Source: Isohypsibius dastychi
Lineage: Eukaryota > Tardigrada > Eutardigrada > Parachela > Isohypsibiidae
NCBI GenBank assembly: GCA_034696485.1
Contig: JAQIWT010000332.1
Span: 1 to 23,137, forward strand
Length of the DNA: 23,137 nt
Reading direction: 5' to 3'
Under the pieces are notes generated by a model. The model had not been told where the DNA came from, made no database searches, and worked only from the letters and a program-made list of their open reading frames with translations. The position numbers were made by a program, and so were the translations under genes. Within the stretch, counting starts at the first letter, position 1. Each line of letters opens with the position of its first letter. Positions 10,420 through 19,103 of this stretch are shown piece after piece.

Positions 10420-11577
10420 GCCACGAGTACCAGAAACATCTAGCTAAAGTTCGCCAGCTTCACTCGCAGGTCGATCGGATGGAGCAGTTTCTGAGAAAGG
10501 ACAAGGCTGGAATATCGAGTGTTACCGTTGAGGCAAAAAAGCAACCATCTGAATCTGCCTCTTCGATTTCACTGAGTCAACAAGTAAGAGGATAAAGATT
10601 TTTGGATTTTCATTGCTTATCACTTCCCTACCTTGAGTTTTTTCTTTCCAGCTGCAAGGAATCTCGGATCCAGCTGCGATTGCTGAAATAATTTCGAAAC
10701 ATCGAATTTCATCTCGAATCAAACTCCTGCATGTTAGCGTCGACAAACTAGCATCCTCGAAATCGAAACCTTCTTCGTCGAATTCTTATATTTTGGGCGA
10801 AAGATCTTCGGTACGCTCTTGAACGCTGTGACCGGAAGTTACTGAGTCTTTTCTTTGTAGTGTTCGTCATATTTGCCCGTGGGGCTTGTCATCCACGCGA
10901 ACCCAAAGAATCGACCTCTGTCGCTGCTGGTCAATCTGAAAGGCCTGCAAAATTGCGGAAAAGTGAAGACAGCGACTTTTGTTCATTCATCTGCTCAGGA
11001 TGATCTTGACTCACACCGGTCATTTCTGGATGGCTTCTCTACCACTTACTCGCGACATAATGCCGATTTTCTGGTTACCCTGATTGAGAAAGATGGTAAT
11101 TTTTCGTCTTCTTTTTCAGAGCCTGGTGAATTTTAAATCGGTTCCAGTTCATCTATATATATCTATATAAATGTGTTTTATACATGATTTGAAGTTTTGT
11201 TCTTTTTAATTTCAGTTGGTACCGACTCTCTCTTAATTATCAACCCATCGAAACAGAACCCGATTTCGGCCGAAGCGAACATCGTCCGTTACATCCTGCG
11301 ACTTTTCAACCCCGAATACGATTCAGCGAATAATCTTGCGGTTTGTGATGCGAATAACAGATGGCTGAATACGGCGTCCAAAAGTCTAGTCAACGGGGAT
11401 TCAGAGGAAAAGTTATCGCCGGTGCGACGTCTCAATAGTCATCTTGGAAAAGCGAGCTTTCTTGCTGGAAGTGAACCTGGGTAACTCGATGCTGTTGTTC
11501 TGAGCGCATTGTTTCAAACTGGTGAACTGAAGAATGCTACCGGTAATGTTAAGAAGTGGTCTCAAGCATGTGTTTAA
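10410..11577 (+). CDS. AIMP2: AIMP2 (p38), multi-tRNA synthetase complex scaffold, with an in-frame TAA
   Basis: AIMP2 is the cytosolic scaffold that holds aminoacyl-tRNA synthetases together. Segments: up to 10583, 10652-10810, 10861-11095 and 11216-11577, phases all consistent, introns 50-120 nt. It opens with a coiled coil (NLSHEYQKHLAKVRQLHSQV) matching the leucine-zipper region of vertebrate AIMP2. A linker and then the thioredoxin-like half follow (VIHANPKNRPLSLLVNLK, compare INANPASPPLSLL), then the GST-like C domain (ANIVRYILRLFNPE, LNSHLGKASFLAGSE). TAA at 11482-11484 interrupts this domain, yet the same frame continues with DAVVLSALFQTG and NVKKWSQACV, which align without gaps to vertebrate ADVVLWSVLQQIG and NVQRWMRSC. 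TAA at 11575-11577 is either a second lesion or the true stop, about 14 residues earlier than in vertebrates. The start codon is unresolved. Confidence 0.85.
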
Positions 11578-11604
11578 CACGATCTGTTTGACTCAATGGC
11601 GAAC

Positions 11605-11610
11605 TTTATT
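11605..11610 (-). terminator. Candidate poly(A) signal for DCTN6
   Basis: The minus strand reads AATAAA here, 54 bp past the DCTN6 stop at 11664-11666. It faces the plus-strand signal of AIMP2 less than 20 bp away. Confidence 0.45.
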
Positions 11611-11618
11611 CTCGCTAA

Positions 11619-11624
11619 AATAAA
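11619..11624 (+). terminator. Candidate poly(A) signal for AIMP2
   Basis: Plus-strand AATAAA lies 42 bp after the TAA at 11575-11577. Its position supports that TAA as the functional end of AIMP2. Confidence 0.45.
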
Positions 11625-11663
11625 AATGAGTTTTAGTTGGTCGAATATTGGCTGTAATAGTGT

Positions 11664-13416
11664 TTATAAAAACCTAAAGAGCGAAGGTTGCTTTCGCGCC
11701 AACTTCCGGGTTCGGAAGAAAAAGATACAAAAAGAACGCGGAAGAACGAAAAAGATAGGTTTGGGTTTGTCCAGAGCGACGACTTCAGTATGACCGGAAG
11801 TGCGGAACGCTTCGGAGAGCTGTTGCACCCAGATCACAAACTTGTTAGATTGAAGATTGAGAATGTAGTGGTAATTCGGAAGCTGCTTCTGGAGATATTC
11901 AGAGTGTTCGTCGATGAACTAAAAGAACGAGCTTAACTTTGGTTTGATAAAAACGGAAATGTTAAATCTACCGGAGGCAGCTGATCCCGATCGACGGTTC
12001 TCCTCATATTTTCGCTTCCGAATATTATCGTATTTGGCGGTTAGGTTTCATCAGGATCCACGGTGCACATCGCACCAATCACACATCCAATCACAATCAC
12101 AATCGCCAATCTCAATCTAAATGAAGTTGACGATCCAATCCGAACTACAAAGAATCTTTCGAGATAACTGAGTATATCTGTTTTCAAAAATGATACCTCT
12201 GTTAAAAACTGTGTTGTTGTTTCCAACATTCCCTTCGATAACTGTGAAGTAAAATTACTAAAATTTCTTTCGTGAAATGCGATGCTATGAATTATTTGGC
12301 CAAGCAAGAAAGTTCACATCTGCATAAGTTTCCATCAAATTTCTGGAGCCAATGTACAATGTTTTTCGCTTTCCATCAGGGCCAGGTGGAAATCTGAAAA
12401 CAAACATGAATCAAAAATCTTTTTCTTGCTCCGGACTCCGGAGACCAAAATTCCATTTTAAATGTTGTGAATGACCACTTTTGTTACGGTTGGTGATTTT
12501 CGGTTCTAATTGTGACCTTGAACCTCCAGGATTAACGCGTCGTGGCTCATCGGACAACTCGCATCCTGGATTATGTTCATGCCTAAGCTCGTCACGAATT
12601 GGATTCCTTTGTTACACCGGATATCCAGCTATTGATCGACGGAAACAACATTGCCGGAGGTCAAGTTTCTTTTATTGTTCTTTTTATTGGATTCGCATTT
12701 AACGTTCAATCGCTATTGGTTAAATGTAGAATCAACGGGGTTTTATGTTCTTTGGTGGTTCTTTTATGTCCCTTTGGTGTCCTTCGATGAAAACCTGCCA
12801 CATTTCAGTCGACATTGAATAAATCTTACAACCCAAATCCACTTCGATTATCCATTAAATTGGTATTCTGAGTTAGGGTTCTTTGTTCTATCCCGAAGAT
12901 TAGGATTCTTCCTGATCTTTGTAATCGTTGCTGTGTGCGACATCCCTTCCGGAACTGGTAGCTTCAGCCCAACAGATTCGGATTCCTTTGCTGTCTAAGG
13001 TCGCAGGTAGCTTTAGCTCAACTGCGGTCAATTGGGAAAACCATCCAGGATTCCAGGTAGCATCAGCTCAACAGGAGTCTCGGAGAACCTATCGTTGTTT
13101 CTGGCAGCTTTAGCTCAACAGGAGTTTCGATAGCCTTTGGAAGGAGCGTCAGCGACTTCCCGTCATCGTAGGTATATTCAGGTCAGGTTTCGGTCAGGAT
13201 TTCCTGGATATATTCCAGGTTAAATCCACCAAGGAAGCAGAATTCATCAACTGTTTCACTTTTCCTTCGATAATGTTGCCAGCTTCGATATCGACGTGTC
13301 CATTTTCTGCGAGGACTTTTGCTGAGGGATGCAAAATAGTTCCAGCTCCGACCGTCTCTTCACCCTTAAGCTCAGTTTCACAGGGAACAACTGCTTTAGG
13401 GAGAATGACAACACCT
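11664..13416 (-). CDS. DCTN6: Dynactin subunit 6 (p27), with in-frame TAA and phase breaks
   Basis: Pointed-end subunit of dynactin with a left-handed beta-helix of hexapeptide repeats. Minus-strand exons: 13416-13260 (ILPKAVVPCETELKGEETVG, ILHPSAKVLAENGHVDI, GNIIEG), 12393-12318 (LYIGSRNLMETYAD), 12241-12197 (IEGNVGNNNTVFNR), 12144-11972 (GCVIGAMC, PPNTIIFGSENMRRTVDRDQ) and 11918-11664 (EYLQKQLPNYHYI). All align with vertebrate DCTN6, including GCIIGACC, ENTVIYGADCLRR and LPNYHHL. Oddities: TAA at 12041-12043 sits between DPDET and PPNT, where the vertebrate protein has Ile in an otherwise gapless alignment. The 12318/12241 junction is one base out of phase. The residues expected between IIEG and the LYIG exon are missing, probably an unseen exon in 12394-13259. 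The exon at 11972-12144 contains an expanded GATTG-like repeat adding about eight residues. The last exon runs about 55 residues past the usual end. The first exon is uncertain. AIMP2 converges on its 3' end. Confidence 0.8.
12394..13259. other. Longest DCTN6 intron, contains degenerate repeats
   Basis: Between DCTN6 exons; a missing DCTN6 exon may lie here but I could not place it. The plus strand at about 12538-12662 has an acceptor-flanked stretch whose frame includes VTPDIQLLIDGNNIAG after one in-frame TAA. This looks protein-like but is not assigned. The second half holds the repeat at 12957-13150. Confidence 0.5.
12957..13150. repeat. Degenerate ~49-bp tandem repeat, four units
   Basis: Units begin at 12957, 13006, 13056 and 13103, each opening with a version of GGTAGCTTTAGCTCAACAGG. 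Spacing is 49, 50 and 47 bp. The first ~20 bases of each unit are well conserved and the remainder is divergent. Confidence 0.75.
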
Positions 13417-14022
13417 CTGAAACAGAAATACATAAGAAAACAAACCTGGAGCAAGAAAAGGCTCGAATATCTTGAGAGCAGCCACATTCCTGTTTGAGTC
13501 CTCTCCAGCAACAGCTGGGCTGGATGATCCTCGAGATCAGGGAGTGCCGGAAGTCATTGTGACCAATAATCGGTTCAGAAGCAAAGAAATCAATCAGAAA
13601 ATCTCGTGAGATGATCAAAATTCAAAACTCGGCACGGCAAGTGAAAGTAAAACGAAAACAAAACAGTAAAACCACAACAAACATTGAAACCAAAACAATC
13701 AACCCGATTTCAATCAACTGGTGACCTTTAGCTTTCACAACCTGCTGAAGCTAACTTACTGACCGAAAATATAGAGCTGAAACTTTTTTTGAAACGACAA
13801 AACACATTCATTTATGACACCTTAAAAGAAGAAGAATAAATAACAAAACGAAAAAAACTCTTCCAATCCATGCTATGAACAATCAGCAAGGCAAGTGGCC
13901 ATCAACTCGGTCAAATTGACAAACCTAAGATTCTTGTCTGCGTCACAGAAAAAATCAAACGGAAGAACCATTCGAAGATCGCGTTAAAGAAAAAAAAATC
14001 ACAAAAATTCGAAATTAAACCG
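13417..14022. other. DCTN6 upstream region, no firm gene
   Basis: The minus strand from about 13618 is open into the DCTN6 exon through a plausible donor near 13447 (gtttgt), so a first DCTN6 exon may lie here. Its protein does not resemble the usual short DCTN6 N-terminus. 13620-13900 is A-rich and featureless. Confidence 0.4.
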
Positions 14023-14889
14023 CTACGCGCCAAAGTATCCACAACCAGAGTAATCCGAGTCTTCCCTTTGAATGACAATTTCAGTTTTACCAGCCACAAC
14101 TATTTCGGTGACCTTGTGGTCCACGACCTCCGAAACATCCGATCGGACTTCCTCACCAAGAAACATACTATCAGCCACAGCATCACTCGAGCGGTTCTCC
14201 ACAGTTTCCGGTTGGACTTATTCCAGGCTTGCGTCAACAGGGACATCCACATCCGGCGACTTGATATTTGCCGGAATTTCGAGTTGAATCTTCATAAACG
14301 CTTTCGCTGAATTCAGGACTGTCGCTCGAATTCGTCAAACTGGTGGATGGTGCGGCCGGTCTTGGTCTGAAGATTACATTCATGACACTCATCCAAATCA
14401 GAAGTTGACGTTTCTTCCATTGGCAACGGATCGAATGCTTCCCTCATTAATTTCTCCTCAAGATAAACCAGTTCCAGAAAGGTCACCTCCGGAACCGTAG
14501 GTTCACACTCTACGAGCTCGGATTCTTTTTCCAAGGTGCCGACATACTCCAGATTGATTTCAAGGGCGATATCTACTGTTCCAGTGACCTCGATTTCATT
14601 TGAGTTTGAGTCAGCATCGTCGGTCGCACAACGCACTTCGTAAGATGGAGGGCTGAAGTAATTGTCCCAGTCCGGCTCGGTACCACCATTCAGGGATATC
14701 AGAGGGGCTTTAGAGAATCTCAAGAGCTTTTTGCTGCGCTGGAACTGGAGCGATCTTGTCTCCAGCTAGCATCGTGATGCTGGTAATGGAAGCCAAATCG
14801 ATGTAAGCAGCGTCCGTTAGGATGATGAATTTGTGACAAACCGCGAACGTGTACTGATCAGGATTCAGAGCTTCCGGCAAAAGATAATT
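14023..14889 (-). CDS. Acidic protein of unknown function, frame-broken
   Basis: Coding character is visible over about 870 bp but split between frames. 14889-14713 follows an acttag acceptor and encodes LNPDQYTFAVCHKFIILTDA and ITMLAGDKIAPVPAQQKAL. It stops at 14710-14712, where a two-base shift leads into the next frame (LISLNGGTEPDWDNYFSPP). That frame, 14723-14313, is strongly acidic with many Glu/Asp/Ser. After a further shift, about 14300-14026 continues with MKIQLEIPANIKSPDVDVPV and SDVSEVVDHKVTEIVVAGKT. TAA at 14218-14220 is in frame, and the end is TAG at 14023-14025. The continuous acidic, repeat-free composition across frames argues for one gene with several lesions. I do not recognise the family. 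It could be a pseudogene or a gene carrying base-call errors. Confidence 0.45.
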
Positions 14890-16067
14890 CTAAGTCTTGA
14901 CCGAAACGTGGTGGTACCCTCAGTTGCGGGGTCGTTGATCAATCCCCACTTCCTGTATACAATTGTTTTCGATAATCTCGAATCGCCAACCATTTTAAAT
15001 TGCTTATTACTCATGTAAACAAAGCAAAACTTTTCTTTTCTAAATATCAAAGAGGCGGAGCTTAATTCAGGGGAGATGTACTTTCTACGGTGATTTCCGG
15101 GGAACAAAAACTTCCCAGGGAAGTAATGTGGGACTTGGTGCTTCAAGGATAGACTTTGGGAAAGTTCGTGTTAATGGGGGAAAATTCGGGGGAAGTTGAC
15201 CTTTCTGGAGACCCGAGACGAGCTCCCCGTCAGATCCCCATTATTCGGACTTCCCGGTTCATAGAATTTTCCTCTGGAATATCTTCTGAATCGTTCATGT
15301 AACTATTTTAACGAAGAACGGTTGTAATACACAACTGGAAACTCGGAGAGACGTAGTACTCGTCCAGAATAATACGGGAATATTTCTTCAGAATTGAGTT
15401 TCTGCTGAAGAATGCCGGCAGAACCGGTCTCAACTCTCAAGGAGCATGCTGCGGTAGCACTACGCTATCCTGTAGCCCCGAAAGTGGTACCACCTGCGTT
15501 AGTTTTTGATTGTATGAACTAAAATCTTGCGGAACCTCCGTAGGAAGAAAAAAATCGGGAGTTTCACAACTGTACTATTTCTTATACAGTTTATTAAATA
15601 TGATTTATTGTTATTATTTGTTATTCCTTATTTGTTGTCAGTTATTTCTATTTGTTGTTTGTAATTTATTATTTCTTACATACGTATTCATCGTTATTTC
15701 TTCACCATTGGTTTTACTGTAGTTCAGTATCCTTGAAATTTCAACACATAAGATGACGTCGTCATTTTGAAAAGTACTTCCTCGGTGTTCTGGTTTGCAG
15801 CAGGAAATTGTACGTGAATACGGCAACAAAATACACCTTTGTCCTCAATAAGTGAACGATGTCATTAATCACGCCCAAAACAAAACAAAATATCGACAAA
15901 CAAAATATCAAAAAATAGAAAATAAAATAAATAAATGGAATAAAAAACAAAATATCACCAGCGAGAAGGATGTTCAGGTGAGCCAGAACCGATATGAGCT
16001 GCAATCAATCAATATTGTTAGCTCACCATCATCAACATGCATGGATGATGCCAAAAACCCTCTCGAA
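14890..16067. other. Stretch without a recognised gene
   Basis: A minus-strand open frame at 14865-15146 may hold upstream sequence of the acidic gene, but it is not supported by clear splice sites. 15580-15720 is T-rich and 15880-15960 A-rich low-complexity sequence. Nothing else can be supported. Confidence 0.5.
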
Positions 16068-16088
16068 AGTAACGGGTAACCCGTTACT
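16068..16088. repeat. Short perfect inverted repeat
   Basis: AGTAACGGG and CCCGTTACT form 9-bp perfect arms around TAA. It lies 12 bp outside the possible target duplication of the element beginning at 16111. Confidence 0.8.
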
Positions 16089-16352
16089 AGACTCCACACG
16101 TGTTTTGGAGGGAAGGTATGCAACTTCTACTCCTACTCCTACTTCGACGGCGAAGCTGACTGGTTGAAAGCGAAATTCGCCACACCTACCAAACAGCGTT
16201 TTAAAATTTTGGTTCAGATTGGTTTGCGCAATACAGGCCGCAGTAAGGATCTTCATTGTTGAACGTTTTCGTTGTTTATCTTGGAAAACTTTCTTCGAGA
16301 GCAGCTTGAGGTGCTCGATCTTAATCGAGGATTTGATCCGTTAACAACAGAG

Positions 16353-16543
16353 TTAAGTGGAAAAAGCGACTTCAACAACCCATTCCTGGTTTTTTCTTTT
16401 CAGTCTGAATAAGCGGCCGATCGCTTTGCTTTTTTTGAGATTCATAATTTGAGCGCAACTTTTAAAACGAGATGGCAAATTTGTGTTGCCGTATAACTCC
16501 TGTGTGGCTTGATGTCCACGGAAAAGATCGACAACGTCAGCAA
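16353..16543 (-). CDS. Hypothetical exon, possibly of a secreted peptide precursor
   Basis: Minus-strand exon with a ttttgatttcag acceptor, encoding VADVVDLFRGHQATQELYGN and ending with SKAIGRLFRLKRKNQE and a stop at 16353. The KK and KRK sites around SKAIGRLFRL resemble prohormone cleavage sites. An upstream segment (about 16635-16740, minus strand) is hydrophobic, then polar (SDYPRQESVSEIQTTDP), and ends in a gtaagt donor, but its phase is one base off. No known peptide family was recognised. Its position inside the putative element makes a functional gene less likely. Confidence 0.25.
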
Positions 16544-17023
16544 CTGAAATCAAAAAGAATCTGGCTAGTTCGAAGAACTAAATTCTTTCCTTAGCACATT
16601 ATTGACATACACACGTGGAGAGGAGACGCTTTGAACTTACAGCGGATCAGTGGTTTGGATCTCACTGACTGATTCTTGTCGCGGATAATCGGATTCCAAA
16701 CTGCAGCAAACTGCCATATAAATCAGAAGTGACGGGAAAAAACATGGTCTTACAGAGGCAAGGATGATGAAGATTGTGGAATGGTCTCAGCTCTCAATCT
16801 CAACTAAAATCGCCAGCAAAACGCACATCTTCATCGTCATCCATGATCAACAATCACACAACATGTCACTTCCCAACGCCCAAAAATACATGATTTTGTT
16901 TTGAATTTTTAATAGGTGAAGCAATAATACTCAAATCAAGCAAAGTCCAGGAGATTCAAAAAGATCCTGATTCCTAATTGCGAATGCGAGAACCCCGTTC
17001 CATTTTTGGAAAACCCGTTTTGC

Positions 17024-17067
17024 AGAATGTGTGGTCTGGTTGAAAGGGTGTGGTTTGATGAACATTT
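17024..17067. repeat. Dispersed repeat, copy 1
   Basis: This segment resembles 22283-22320. Both start AGAATGTG and share GGTGTGGTTTGAT exactly, with scattered differences between. In the plus frame it reads FCRMCGLVERVWFDEHL, and the second copy has a similar TVWFDH stretch. Copy 1 sits 14 bp before the target duplication of the MITE. Confidence 0.4.
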
Positions 17068-17088
17068 AAAAAAAGACCGACTAAAAAT

Positions 17089-17552
17089 CAGGCATGATAC
17101 AGCACAGCACAAAGTTTTTTGTGCTGACAGCACAGTGATTTTTGTGCTGACAGCACAGTGATTTTTGTGCTGCAGCACACTGATTTTTGTGCTGACTAAC
17201 GTTTTTGAAAAAAACTCAAAATAGTCAAATGGAAACCGCAGTCTGCAGGGTAACCAACCGAGCAGTTTATCGACTGTAATGGTTGGTTTTATTTCGAGGA
17301 TACTTTTTGTTAATTTTGCTCATTCAAGTACGAGAAGGTCAGTTTTTTAAGAAATGTCGTCGACGATTCGTCATTCTCAGTTTTTGCACTCGAGCAAAGT
17401 ATTCTCCTCAATTTTTGGATTTGGAACCGTTGATTTAGGAATTTCACGTCATTTTGAATTTTTATTTAGTCAGCACAAAAATCACTGTGCTGCAGCACAA
17501 AAATCACTGCGCTGCAGCACAAAAAACTTGGTGCTGTGCTGTATCATGCCTG
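17089..17552. mobile_element. 464-bp MITE with perfect 8-bp target duplication
   Basis: The exact direct repeat CTAAAAAT flanks the element (17081-17088 and 17553-17560). Ends are inverted: the left begins CAGGCATGATACAGCACAGC and the right is its reverse complement. The inverted repeats are long, 110 bp left (17089-17198) and 86 bp right (17467-17552). The difference is one extra copy of a ~23-bp subterminal unit, GTGCTG-CAGCACAGTGATTTTT: three copies left, two right. The interior has no transposase. The 8-bp duplication with T at position 2 and A at position 7, plus a CAG terminus, fits the hAT superfamily. P-type elements also make 8-bp duplications, and a P-like transposase relic lies nearby, so assignment stays open. 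Confidence 0.92.
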
Positions 17553-17744
17553 CTAAAAATTCATTTCTCGATATTTACTGGCACTTTTTCTGGAATTCAG
17601 CACCTGGCATGTTGTATCATTGTCTTTCGTAGAAGAAGACTTTGAGATCAAAAGGGGATTCAAGAAAAAACAGATAGGAGAAGTTGGAGTAGAAGTAGAG
17701 CGAAATCGTAGAAGTAGAAGTTGCATACCTTCCGTGTTTCGGAG

Positions 17745-18289
17745 GTTCAAACTGTCAGTAACCGATTCAGCTGGAGCTGGTGTTGATTTTCCCATGTTTT
17801 GAATCCTGCTTTCCTGTTTTTGACTTTCTTCTTGTTTATATATCAGTTTTTATCATTGTTGTTGTCGGATCAATCGAACAAAGTAAGTCTGATTCGGATG
17901 TGCTCATGCTGTGGCTCAAAATTATCATTTGAATATTCGTCAACATTTGGGTTTTTTCCAGAATCATTGCTGTTCTCTTGTGCACCCCTACTCGTATTTC
18001 GGAATTCTATAATATACATTTAGGTCAGGTGTTTAGGTTTTCACTGCTGTGCAAGGGTGGGTGAAGGCGACGTTGATTTCACGAGACGAGGAAAGACCAG
18101 CTGGATTGTTGTGGTTTTTCATTCGAATCTTGCGTTTTTGCCTCTTTTCTGACCAAAACCAGAGCGCCGTTCTTCTTGGATGTCGTTTTCTTTCAGCTTT
18201 TTTCCCTGTGCGGCCAAAGGAAGCGTGGATTTGACAGCTAATCTGGTACGGCGAAACTAGCTAACATTACATTCATTTCCAAACTTTTT
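17745..18289. other. Stretch without a recognised gene
   Basis: No supported feature. Short open frames on both strands show no motif or splice context. Confidence 0.6.
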
Positions 18290-18343
18290 GTAAACCAGTC
18301 CCCCCCCCCTTCCCCCCGAGGATGGGGGGGGGGGGCGGTTTAC
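18290..18343. repeat. C-tract/G-tract hairpin
   Basis: GTAAACC (18290-18296) and GGTTTAC (18337-18343) are perfect inverted arms. Inside them lie a run of 10 C, a run of 6 C, GAGGAT, then 12 G. The whole can fold as a long G:C hairpin, and each tract could also form G-quadruplex or i-motif structure. Such tracts are error-prone, so exact run lengths are uncertain. Confidence 0.8.
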
Positions 18344-18575
18344 ATGATCTGCTGATGAATTATAACGTGATTGCGTCTTTTTTAATTTCTTTATTGCTTA
18401 TTGATTATTGATTATTAATCTGTTCATTCCTTATAATTTATATTTCGTTTTATTCAAATGTTTTCATTATTGTAAATTTGAACATTCCAAATATTTAGGT
18501 GACTATTGAGTTATTTCTTATGTTATAATTATCACTAAAATTTTGAGCATTGCTTCGCCAGATCTGGGTGTCAAC

Positions 18576-19103
18576 ATGCCGTCAGACTGCGCTGCACCAG
18601 GTTGCGATTGCAGGCGACGGGGTTGTGAAGAAACTCGTTCAGTTTTCAAATCCTTCAAATTCCCGAATCAGGATTTTCACAAATTTCCGGAGAACAAGAA
18701 ACGCACGGAAGAGTGGTTAAAGAACATGCCTCGAGACTTCATTCCATCCAACGCTTCCGCTCTATGCGAATTTCATTTTGAAGAACGTTACATTGATCGG
18801 AAAATCGAAGAAAGAAAGGCGGATGAAACTGTAATAGAAAGTGAACGTGAAAAACCAAAGCTGACTAAAGACGCAGTTTCAACGAAATTTCTCAATCTTT
18901 TTTCCGTTGTCAGCAAAGCTGGAACAGAGACTTCGCTGCCAGCCTGTCTCTCCAAACCTACATCGGTAACTCGTTCAAATCCTGAAGAAAGGCGGACAAT
19001 GATCCAAGCCCGCAAAGACGAAAATGCAAGAATAGCGATGGAACAGAAGAAGGAAATGGACCGAATTTCTGATTTTGATCATCTGCTCAACAAGTTACAC
19101 TGA
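18576..19103 (+). CDS. THAP-domain protein, N-terminal part of P-element-like transposase
   Basis: THAP domains are C2CH zinc-binding DNA-recognition modules shared by cellular regulators and P-element/THAP9 transposases. The ATG at 18576 was chosen because MPSDCAAPGC is the canonical THAP start. Zinc ligands are C5, C10, C64 and H67, with a C-to-C spacing of 53 residues, slightly longer than usual. Conserved F37-P38, W47, P57 and the HFEERY region are present. KDAVSTKF near residues 103-110 stands in for the AVPTIF box. The rest is charged and helical, ending DFDHLLNKLH before TGA at 19101-19103. The same frame continues with transposase-like sequence beyond that TGA, so this is probably the N-terminus of a decayed transposase. 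A free-standing 175-residue THAP protein is the alternative. Confidence 0.85.
   Translation: MPSDCAAPGCDCRRRGCEETRSVFKSFKFPNQDFHKFPENKKRTEEWLKNMPRDFIPSNASALCEFHFEERYIDRKIEERKADETVIESEREKPKLTKDAVSTKFLNLFSVVSKAGTETSLPACLSKPTSVTRSNPEERRTMIQARKDENARIAMEQKKEMDRISDFDHLLNKLH

Larger units (their letters stand above)
16111..17733. mobile_element. Possible non-autonomous DNA element with nested MITE
   Basis: The left end at 16111 begins GGAAGGTATGCAACTTCTAC; the right end at 17733 carries the exact reverse complement (17713-17733), a 21-bp perfect terminal inverted repeat. Immediately outside are gtgttttggag (16100-16110) and gtgtttcggag (17734-17744), an 11-bp direct repeat with one mismatch, which would be the target duplication. 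Subterminal sequence on both sides is rich in (TAGAAG)-like hexamers in inverted orientation. A duplication of 9-11 bp would suit a Mutator-like element. No transposase was seen inside. The MITE at 17089-17552 would have landed in it later. Confidence 0.5.

Noticed and set aside
14068-14310. Plus-strand open frames of 70-80 codons
   Set aside because: Shadows of the minus-strand acidic coding region.
15580-15960. T-rich and A-rich tracts as arms of a large inverted repeat
   Set aside because: The two tracts do not align beyond low-complexity composition.
17101-17198. CRISPR-like array of short spaced repeats
   Set aside because: The units are contiguous subterminal repeats of the MITE, without unique spacers, in animal DNA.
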